From Hofstenia miamia (Eukaryota; Xenacoelomorpha; Acoela), in contig SCFE01000064.1 of NCBI GenBank assembly GCA_004352715.1, positions 1,029,591-1,093,590 of the forward strand: a DNA stretch of 64,000 nucleotides. Direction: 5' to 3'. Positions within the stretch are counted from its first letter, which is position 1. Each line of letters starts with the position of its first letter. Under the pieces are notes generated by a model. That model did not search any database. It saw only the letters and a list, made by a program, of their open reading frames with translations, and was not told where the DNA came from. Positions 32,801-44,800 of this stretch are shown here, piece by piece. The position numbers and the translations under genes were made by a program.

Positions 32801-35800
32801 CTAAAATCATATTGTGTGCTTTTGACTTAAATTGCATAAAGGATTTTGGGCTCCTATGTTTCTTAACGCACACATTGTTTTTGTATGCATGATATTAAAC
32901 GATTATTTGCAAATTTGCATAAACCTATAATTTTATGTAACTCCACATTTCAAAGAGAAAAATCAGTTTCCAGTCCTCGTATTTTAGGAGTCCTTGCCTT
33001 CAATTGAAAATTTATGAAATTTCTAAAAGGAATTAAAAAATTTCCAAAGATTTAGTAAATAAAAAATTACGAAAATACTCAAGTATTTCTATTATTTAAG
33101 TTGGTTGAAGGATTCATTTTTCAATAATTTCCTCTAATGCAATTTAATCAGCTGTTGTGTGATTCCATCTTTTAGCTAGTATCATCTTGTAAGTATTTAC
33201 GTTTTTGTTATTCTTTACTTTTTGTTTGTTTCATTTAAAAGCTTTGATTGATTAAACTATTTTCATTTTTTGTCTCAACTCCAGTAAACATTGAACTGTT
33301 GTAACAACGTCGTTTTTGTGGTGTATTGGCGTTTAATAGGCGTTGATTTGTTTGAGTGGCGTTTATAGTGCGGATTAGTGGCGGTGTATAATTCCGTCTA
33401 GTAAAAAATATTTAAAAATAGGAATAATTTTATTATTATGACAATTTGAAGATAATTTTTTTAAAAACTGCATTTTTATTGATAGTTTGTCGTTTTATTG
33501 TGAAAAGACGTTGTTTTGTAATGTCGTTTTAGTGTCGTTATTATGTCGTTCAGCGACGTCGTTACGACTGCACACGTTGAACATATGAGTGCTCCAGAAC
33601 TCGTTAATTTTCTCTCATAAACGTCAATAGAGTAATCATAACATATCGCTTTGATATGCATATCTAATAATAGTTGTCATTTGTAAAGTAGTATCCCAGT
33701 GCGTGTGTATTAAAATATTGTTATTACGAACTTTCATAACAACTAGTTATTGTATCGACCAAAAAAGTGTGCAAAAATGGAAGTCATTATTAACCCAGAT
33801 CATTATATTTCAGTGAATTTTTGTATTAACCTTAAACAGCCTGGGAATTTTTAAAAAATTTTCATGTTCCTATAAAAAATTTGTAAATGCTTCGGCCCGC
33901 GACTTTGCGCACGGCACGCCTCAATAGGTTTGGAATATTTTTGCACACATAAAGAAATTTTTAACGAAAACTTGTTAATCTTTTCAACAACCTCTGCAAT
34001 AGCAATAAGCTTTAATAAACATTTTCAACATTGCAATAAAGTATATTCCCCAATAGACCTACGAAGGCCCCAAGATTTTCAAATTTGGAAATCGGCTTGG
34101 AGAAAATTATTTGTAAATGTGGAAAAACGGTTTGTCCTTTAAAACGGACGCTAGGCTGTTTAAGGTTAAATATATTTTTTCTTCAATACAGAGTTATAAA
34201 TTTCTGCTGCTGTGAGATGAAATGCAAGAGATGTGTAGATCCAGTCGATGCAATAGATATCGACTCGGGTAGGCCCCGTGTACGCCTCATAGCAGATTTG
34301 AAATTAGGTTTGTTCCTAAAGTTGGATCGTGCCGGGATTTTTTACATAACAATTTGGGCCGGGCCGGGCCGGGCTTGGGCCTAATATTTTTATTGGTATT
34401 TGAAATACAAGAAAAAATTCACTTGAAAACTTGAATTTTTTGCAAATGGCAAAAAACATTCTCTTTAAATTTAATCAGCCTTACATTGTCGTCTGGTGCA
34501 ATACTTCTAACACCTAAATTTTGTCTGCTACAAGCAAAGGGTGCTTATGAAAATTCCGCTTACTTTGTGCTGATGTAAGTTGGAAGAGAATTTTAGTAAC
34601 TAAATATATAAAATTGATATGTTCCCTAAACGATAAAAAGGACAACTACACATTCAATGCTATTTGATAGCAAAATGCAATCATTACAGGAAGGGTCATG
34701 TCTACACCAGGCCTACGGCCCTGTATGACACTTTTTGTATAAAGTTTAATAATGCAATTTGAATTTCAACAAAATTGAATTAGCATTTTTGACGGACTAA
34801 TCTGATATGCACCAATGCACATGTTGATCAATACATTATGACAATTGTCCAATCAAATTTATAGTGTAGTGCTTATGGTCATCTATGAGGCAAAAATTGG
34901 TATTTTAGAATGGGCCGGGCTGGCTTGGTCCTAAACTCCATTGGACCGGGCTTGGGCCCAAAAAGTCGCCCCAATTCCAACTCTGCCCCCTAGGCACGAC
35001 TTGCAAGTAGTTGAATGTTAGAACCTGCTAGTATGCTATTGTACATGCATCCTCAAACAGGCATAACAACTATCAATGTAGTTTATATCAAATACCAGCT
35101 TAATATTTTTGTTGACATCGCAGATTTATCAACATATTTTTTATTTATTGACTAATTGTCCATCAAATCACCTATCATATAATTGAAGCACATCAAACAG
35201 TTTAAAGATATTTTATATTGTGTGCTGAATAATCTTTTACTGGAAGCGAGGATTATGTATCACAATCCGACACTACACTGCTTTTTTGAACTTGTAATTT
35301 ACATTAATGCAATTGCAATAATATGGAACGTCTTCTGAATTAAAAAACTTACATTACAAAATAGTGTTCATCATTTTTATAAATTTAATATCGCAAGATG
35401 ACAGTATTGCTGAACAAGGTCAACTTTATGCCGTTTAGTGTAAGATTTTAAGTGCAGGGTTGCAATATCTGTTTTAAATCTACATAAAGTTTAGCTTTTC
35501 ACGGAGGAATGCGTATACCGCACACAGACTTATCAACGAGCCGAGCCGAGCTTGAACACAGTATTTGATATACAACGAGCCCAAAACGAGCCTATTTTAA
35601 GCAAAGCAAGCTTATAGTTCTGTTTGCTAATTTGATTATGGACATTTTTCGTATTTTTTGCAGTCAGTATGCTTTTCCTATAATCTTATTTAAGAAATGT
35701 TTATTAAATAATAGGAAGAGCTATGTAAAAATTTCTTTGAGCACAATATTTTTAAAAAATACTTAGCGAAACGAACTCATTCGAAGATTTTATGTGGCAA

Positions 35801-38800
35801 GCCGAGCCGAACTTACACAAAATTTAAACGAGCCGAGCCGAGCTAGGAAATGACAGCTCGTTGACAAGTCTGACCGTACATCAGCGCTGTAAATGGGTTG
35901 GGTCACTGTGTCAAGGGAATTAGGATAATTATTGGGCCATTGAAAGATATTGTGCACGTACGTTTGCAGGAGTTTTATATTGTTTGTGTTAATATTTTAG
36001 ATTTCAGTATAAAATCACTTACTTTTACTCTGTAATACCTTTTATAAGTATTTCTTTTCAAACGTGCTTATGTCTATTTACCAATAAAAATGCGTGTAGA
36101 ATTTGTACTTGCGACATATTTGAGGCAAATTTCCACAACGTGTTGGTAGATCAGGCAGATAAGGCTCAGTAGAACGTGGGTAGGGTTGTTTCAAAATCTT
36201 ATTTAAAACTTATAGTCTTTTTCAATATTTTGTATTTCCATTTCAAAATGATATTTTTCAAAGACATAATGAAATTTAAGAAATTCAACTGTATTTAAAA
36301 TTACAAAATCACTATATAGCTAATAACTACATCAGTATTGTAATGCAAAATCATTATCTAGTGTATATACATCAAATATGCTGGAATTAAAATTCATTAA
36401 AACTTATATCAATTTAACACTTTAGGGATCTTAGTATACTGAAGCTGCTGCTTTTGTATTAAAAACGTTATTTTGCATTAATCAGGTGGTAAGCAGCACC
36501 CTATCACCAAAATTATGTTTTAATTAAAATTCATTAAAACTTATATCCATTTAACACTTTAGGGATCTTAGTATACTGAAGCTGCTGCTTTTGTATTAAA
36601 AACGTTATTTTGCATTAATCAGGTGGTAAGCAGCACCCTATCACCAAAATTATGTTTTAATTAAAATTCATTAAAACTTATATCCATTTAACACTTTAGG
36701 GATCTTAGTATACTGAAGCTGCTGCTTTTGTATTAAAAACGTTATTTTGCATTAATCAGGTGGTAAGCAGCACCCTATCACCAAAATTATGTTTTAATTA
36801 AAATTCATTAAAACTTATATCCATTTAACACTTTAGGGATCTTAGTATACTGAAGCTGCTGCTTTTGTATTAAAAACGTTATTTTGCATTAATCAGGTGG
36901 TAAGCAGCACCCTATCACCAAAATTATGTTTTAATTAAAATTCATTAAAACTTATATCCATTTAACACTTTAGGGATCTTAGTATACTGAAGCTGCTGCT
37001 TTTGTATTAAAAACGTTATTTTGCATTAATCAGGTGGTAAGCAGCACCCTATCACCAAAATTATGTTTTAATTAAAATTCATTAAAACTTATATCCATTT
37101 AACACTTTAGGGATCTTAGTATACTGAAGCTGCTGCTTTTGTATTAAAAACGTTATTTTGCATTAATCAGGTGGTAAGCAGCACCCTATCACCAAAATTA
37201 TGTTTTAATTAAAATTCATTAAAACTTATATCCATTTAACACTTTAGGGATCTTAGTATACTGAAGCTGCTGCTTTTGTATTAAAAACGTTATTTTGCAT
37301 TAATCAGGTGGTAAGCAGCACCCTATCACCAAAATTATGTTTTAATTAAAATTCATTAAAACTTATATCCATTTAACACTTTAGGGATCTTAGTATACTG
37401 AAGCTGCTGCTTTTGTATTAAAAACGTTATTTTGCATTAATCAGGTGGTAAGCAGCACCCTATCACCAAAATTATGTTTTAATTAAAATTCATTAAAACT
37501 TATATCCATTTAACACTTTAGGGATCTTAGTATACTGAAGCTGCTGCTTTTGTATTAAAAACGTTATTTTGCATTAATCAGGTGGTAAGCAGCACCCTAT
37601 CACCAAAATTATGTTTTAATTAAAATTCATTAAAACTTATATCCATTTAACACTTTAGGGATCTTAGTATACTGAAGCTGCTGCTTTTGTATTAAAAACG
37701 TTATTTTGCATTAATCAGGTGGTAAGCAGCACCCTATCACCAAAATTATGTTTTAATTAAAATTCATTAAAACTTATATCCATTTAACACTTTAGGGATC
37801 TTAGTATACTGAAGCTGCTGCTTTTGTAGTAAAAACATTATTTTGCATTAATCAGGTGGTAAGCAGCACCTTATCACCAACATTATGTTTTGAATGGCAT
37901 CTATTATAACGCTACACTAGAGTGGCACATATTTGTTCTTGCAGGCTTTTAGGTATGTGGTAATCCGATAAACACTTCTAAACCTTATCTTTGCCAGATT
38001 TTTGTGGGATTTGTAAATTGAAGTTGTTCATTGAAATATCTAACTAGTACATAACTGTAGTCTTTTTAAATAAATATGAAAAACCTTATCAAGCAGATCT
38101 CTACTTCACCCAACTCATACGAGTTTTAGAATTTTCAAAATGGCTTTAACTGCTGTCACAGTGATCTACATATCATTTGGAGTTGCCGGATACTTGTCAT
38201 TTGGTCCACACACCCACAGCATCATTACTTTGAATCTACCAAGATGTATGTATATTTTTATTCATTACTGATATGACAATGTTCATTTAGCAACATTTCC
38301 TCACTTGGTTAAAGGATGTCTTTGCTTCTCCTTATTTTTCACATATCCAAGTATTTCCTTTCTTTTCATATTTGTAGTTTGACATGACACTGTAGTCGCT
38401 TTGCCAAGTTTTATTGTTTGAAGTAGTTGAGTTTATTATTAGTTATAAATTCTAGTGATAGTCATTCATACTATTCAAAGTTAGTCGATCACTATGCAGC
38501 TGAATTATCTTAGTAGTTAGATACACAAATAGTTATTACCTCCACCAAAGAGATATTGTTTTCGCCTCTCTCTGTCTGTTCGTTTGTCACCAAAATTTCT
38601 CAAAAAGTAATGAATGGATTTAATGAAAAAAATCTCGAGATATAAATCGATCTAACTTTGATCCCAATAAGTTTTCAGACTAATTCGGATTGGCATCTGG
38701 CTGTATCCAGAACCATAACTATGTTCATACTTGGCTGAGGTTTTTGCAGTCTAGAGTATGTAGGGAGTTATTATGCAACTGTGCAAATTACTTATTGAGC

Positions 38801-41800
38801 CTGTGTTTCACCATTGTATAACTTGTAGTTTTCACACTCTTGTAAACAATAAGAAAACCACCTGTCTGATGTTATTATGCATGCATAACATTACTGTCAA
38901 CAGAAGGTGATATTTTGTTTTATTTTTTGCTTTAAAATAAAAATGGGTAAAAGGCAAGACTTATCTAGCAGGGAGAAAGACAAAACTTGGAAGTTACTAG
39001 CTGAAAGCAAATCAATGTTTGAAATTTGAAAAGCATTGCGCAGAGACCACCGAACAGTTGAAAAAGTAGTGAATTAGTGAATGACATGAACAAAGAGAGG
39101 ACAAGAACCAAAGGAAATGGTTTCAAGAACATCAGTACCAGAAACAAACGTAAACTAAAGCAAATCCTTACCAATCCCCTTTACTAAGCAGTTCTGAAGT
39201 TTCTAAAATAGCCGGCTTATCAGGTGTAAAACGAGACAAAAATGCAGAATTCTTAGGACACTTGGTGATGTCAAGAAATCTGTCATGAGACCACCTCTCA
39301 ATAGAAGTACACATCCAAAGCGTTTGAACTGGGCCAGAGAAAATCCAAAAACTTACTTTAACCTCGTTATTTTCACATATGAGTCTCGAGTAACATTGGA
39401 TGGTCCAGATGAGTTGTCCAAAGAATGGGTTCTTAATGGTCGAAAAGCTCCTACTCGACTAAGACGACAACAAGAGCTGGTGCAATCATGATCTGTACAG
39501 GAATTATTGGCAACAAGATCATTGGCCCATTTAAAGTTGAAGAAGGGGTGAAACTCGATAGTGAGAATTATTGTAAATTGTAGTAGGACACGTTCTTCAG
39601 ATGGTATAAGTCCCAGAGTTGAGCATTCAAGAATAAAAGGCAAGTTTATACAAGACAACGCCCCTTCTCATGCTTTTCGAAGTACCACAGACTTTCTGGC
39701 TCGAAAAGGACTTCCTGCAAGTAAGGTGATTATCTGCCCACTATGCTCTCCTGACTTGAATCGCATTGAAAACCTGTGAGCACTAGTGAAAAAGTGCTTT
39801 ATAAGGGTGGAAAGCAGTACAAGAGTATAGTAGAGCTTTGAGATGGTATTCAAAAAGCAATCAGGGCTGTTACTACAGAAACTTTCAATTGTCTAACTAG
39901 CTCCATAGATGAAAGACTGCTGAAGATTGTTGAGAAAATGGGCAGACATATAAACATTTGAAAAATGGTTACTTTGGTTATTTAAATAAAGACCATAGTT
40001 TGTTTAACTTCTAGATTGTGTTGCTATTTACTTAGGTTCCACAATATTAAATCAGTCAGGCTACAATACCCACTTGCATAATAACTTCAGACAATCATTT
40101 TCACACGCTGTTGCTGTTTTATTTAAATACAATAAATTAGCAACTGGTGTTCACACGTAGTTAGTTTTTTTCATTTAATATATTTGTAAATTAATTTGTC
40201 TTCTTCTTAAAATATTTGAATATACTGCCCTTTCATAATAACTTCAGACACACTGTATGATTGCTCATGTAGTATTTTAAAATTTATTTTCAAGCGACTG
40301 GGTGTACAATTTCCATTTCATTGCATTTATTTGTTGTGTTTAGTTATGCTCTTTCCTGTGGTTCAATTATTAGAATCCAAGCTGTTCTATGACTCGGCTC
40401 AACAAGCTGTTCAAGGTGTAAGTATTTTATTTAGGTCGCCATTGCTATTGTTTTGAAACTAACTCTTATCATCCATATTCGGCCAATATTCAACTACTTT
40501 TTCAATGACTTCTGCATTTACATATTACACTATTTCCTATTGAATATTTTCACTTTTTCCGAAACAATATTTCCGGTAATTGCGAATTCTTTCTTGATAT
40601 TTTCTCTGATATGTCATTTAAAAATCCATCATTGAAAACAAGAATTCCATCATTGAAAAAGCTTTACTAAGTGTATAATTTGCTTAAGCCGGTTTCACAA
40701 TTATTGTAGGCATTCATAGTCTAAATTAAAATATGTTTTTGTTTTTTTAGTTTCAATTATTTCTGTCTTCTGAATAGATATTCCTTTCTTTTGCAATCAC
40801 ATTTCTAAAGTTGAAATTCATAACTTGTTTTACTATATTTTTTCAAGTTTGGAATCTATTAATAGCTTAGTCCTAATTTAGTTGTATATTTTACTACTGA
40901 CACGTGTCAATATTAATATTATTTGTTTATTCAATTTATGTAAATGTAAAAGCCACCAGCTTTGGATTTATTGTTGGAAGATGAGTAGTAATACCCCATG
41001 TTTGTAGTTTAATACATAAATGTCAACACTTGCCAGAAGTTTACTCAAACTACTTTAGGCCTTTCTTCGAGGTGGACTAGTGGCTACCACTGGAATGGTT
41101 GTAGTAGCAATACCTAACTTTTCAGTTTTAATGGCCTTAGTAGGAGCCACATGTTGCACTCTCTTAGCCTTCATTCTACCTGCATTTTTTCATCTTTACA
41201 TTTTTCAAGGGTATAGTTTCATTGATTTCATTTTAAATGATTCATGGTTTTAAGAGTATTATAGAATTTATTTCTTATTGCTTCGGACCTATATTTGAAT
41301 TCTTTAAATATTCAACTTGGGTCCAAATAAGTCAATGCCACTTTAATAATAGCGTTCACGCTGAAATTACAGTTCATTCAAGACCTCTTCCTATCTTTTC
41401 AAATTGTAGATATGAAAATATTAGGCTTGTAAAACATTAGTTATATGAGTCACTTGGACCCATGTTGCGTATTTGAAATGCAGTATAATATCAAACATGA
41501 AATTTAAAATATTCCTGTTAGATTGCAGCATTTTACTAGTTGGTGTGAATTATGGAAACAACTATGTGGAAGAAGTCACTTACTTTTGAATTAATCCAAG
41601 CAACTATAAAAGTGTAAATCTGTTATAGGAATAATGGATTTTTCTGAAACTATGTTCACATACAAGCTCATCGTGTTGTGAAGTCAATGCAGGGTGCAAT
41701 AAATGGAATGAAAATTGTTAGCAGGAGCTTTTCTTTTGTGATGATGCTCCATTGGGAACAGTGATTTTCAAAAAACTATTCCATAGAAACCGCACAAATA

Positions 41801-44800
41801 TGGAATCGAAATATTTACAACTAGTACCGAAAAAATCCGTAAGGTAAAGATGCCCAAAATATATTCAAAACTAAGATTTTATTAATGAAACAGGCCTTCT
41901 TCTATCTATAATCAAAGGGAATCGAATTCTTTTTTCAAATGCAATACCATTTTAACTTTGTTTTGCTTCCAAGTGTCTAATGACTTGTGCTAATTATCGT
42001 CGTTTTTCATCATTTTCTACGTGTATTCAATGGGATTTAGGTCTGGGCGTGCTGCTGGGTACGGTAATCTCTGCAGATGTCATTCTTGAAGTGTACGATG
42101 TTGTATTGTCTTGCACCAATCTCTAATGTCAGTCGCGCTTATCAGCAGTTGGAAATAGATTTCCTTCGAAGACGCCAATGTATTTTCTGATTCAATGTTT
42201 TGGGCTATGATTGTGAGCGAAGCGAAGTTTCTTAGGTTTATGCCAACCCATCCTAGATATTGAATTATAAGTGAAAACGGTTTTACTGGAATATAGGACA
42301 ATTTTTCCTTGAACACAGGAGCTGGGTGGCACGATAGAACTGAAATGCCGCTTCTTCGGAAAAAATAATTTCCTCCAAGAATTGACAATAGAATTATACC
42401 CGTTGTTACTTATGCCTCGGTGTAAAAAGGGAATTTTGTGAGGTACTAACTTCACATAACTTTTTTCAGCTTGCGCTGGATAGTTGTGATAGTGACGACT
42501 GGTGTTTGTCTCTTCTGCAACATTTTTATGTGATCACAGGCCAATNTCGGTGTAAAAAGGGAATTTTGTGAGGTACTAACTTCACATAACTTTTTTCAGC
42601 TTGCGCTGGATAGTTGTGATAGTGACGACGGGTGTTTGTCTCTTCTGCAACATTTTTATGTGATCACAGGCCAATGTTGCAGGTGCTCAGTCAGTTGGCA
42701 TATTTTTTCGTCGTATGCCTGTTCTGTAATACAATGCTTTTTTTGTTAATACTGCATTCATTAAATGATAGGGACATTTGTTGTTCCATCTAGTTTTTTT
42801 GACAAATAATAAAATGGCCAAATTCACTGCTAATAGTGAGTGCAATTTATATTTACACAATACGTATTAGTATCTACACTAGTAGTGACCAAATTTCACT
42901 AAAACTGCTGCATTCGTTCTTCATCTGTTTAATCAGTTGAAAGTATATGTTTGTAGAGTTTTGAATGAAAGTTCTAGTGTTGGCAAGAGATATCACAATG
43001 AAATTCATTTCTTTGAACTTCTGAAAAACTGTAATTTTGTCTGTATCTACTTATGTTGGTTTGAATTGTGCATTGTTAGGGTGCAGTGAGTGCTATTTCC
43101 TAATGACAACAGCTATAACTGTACCAGAATTTCCCACAAATATCAAGCTCCTAACAACTGATTAACTATGCTTTGAGTACAGTATAGATCTACGTATGTG
43201 CTGCTATAAATTTAGTAACATTTAAAAATGGATATTTTACATTAGTTGGTATTATAAAAAAAGTTGATGATTTCCCACGTCATATGCAAAAATTTTCTGC
43301 TGATTTCTGTGACTGGTAGTAAAATTGAACGTAACCATTAAAATAATGCTTGCGCATCTAAGCGTTAAATGCGCAATTGATTGCATTTTCCATCAAATAC
43401 ATATATACACTGAGTGAATGAAGAAAAACGTGTTGTTTTCTCTCTGATCCAGGAACTACTAAATTTAGTAGGTTCTGTCTCATTATATATGTTTCCTTCG
43501 CATATATATTCAGTTATATATCTTTTCGTAAATCAGTGCTTGGACAATATCATAATCAGTTCACAACCGTACTGGTTTTAACTAACAATTGAGTTGAATT
43601 AGCAAATATGGGTTCCTATACAATAAGGGTTCCTATATACAATAACTCCTCAATTAAAATCATATTGTACTTTCATGGTCTGTATGGCATGCTGTATAAT
43701 GTAATTCGGCATTTCAAATAGTGACTTTAAATCATTTCAGTTCAGATCATTTCTTAAAGTAAATTTTTGAGATTTATTTGCTTTTTCATTAATTGTCCTT
43801 TTTTAAGATGCATTAAAAGTTGATCGCTCAAAAACGGAGCTTATAATGCAGCAAACAAAAACAGCGAAACACATCACTTTTTGTCAATACAGCATTTTGT
43901 AACTGTGAAAATAAACCTTGCATTTCCTTGTTTATATTTAGCGATCGAATTTGAAATAACGTGCATGCCAATTTATATTTAATTAAGTCGCTAGGTGTCG
44001 ACATCTCAAATGCATTATCATTACCAGTATTTTTTCTGTAAAAGAATCGTTTTCAAACTACGAACCACGAGACACATTAATTTCACAAGTATAACAACAC
44101 TTGTACATGGTGGGTTATGTTAAAAAGCAAAAACGCATAGAAACCTGCTTACTTTTTTCACCTTCAATTTGCCGACTAAACATGCATGCTACTTATACAA
44201 GAATGTGTTTTTTAAACGTTGTAATTGTTGATATGCAAAACAAGTTAAACTATGAGAATTCACCAAGTGCCTTCTTTAACAACGCTCACAAGAGTGTTTA
44301 TAGTAAAAATTGTCCCCAGTTAGTGTCCATAGGTTAATATTTTCTAAGTCTAAAACAAATATTTACCCAATAAATTATCTGAATATATGCCATTGAAAAC
44401 TTTTTCCTTGAACTATTATTCTAAAATATATTTTCTTTAAAGTAAACAATTTTCTCATGCTTTTAGTATTTTAACAAATGTTCCTTCGATATATGTCTCA
44501 TTTGTTAAAATGTGTGTAACCTGTGATAAAATTAATAAATTTTACTTAGAAAATTATCGTTCTGCCAAAGAGCATTGGACTACCTTCTCCTTGAACTATT
44601 ATTCTAAAATATATTTTCTTTAAAGTAAACAGTTTTCTCATGCTTTTAGTATTTTAACAAATGTTCCTTCGATATATGTCTCATTTGTTAAAATGTGTGT
44701 AACCTGTGATAAAATTAATAAATTTTACTTAGAAAATTATCGTTCTGCCAGAGAGCACTGGACTACCTTCTCCTTGAACTATTATTCTAAAATATATTTT

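Noticed and set aside
36385-37891. CRISPR-like array
   Set aside because: The 137-bp units are contiguous with no unique spacers, in eukaryotic intronic DNA.
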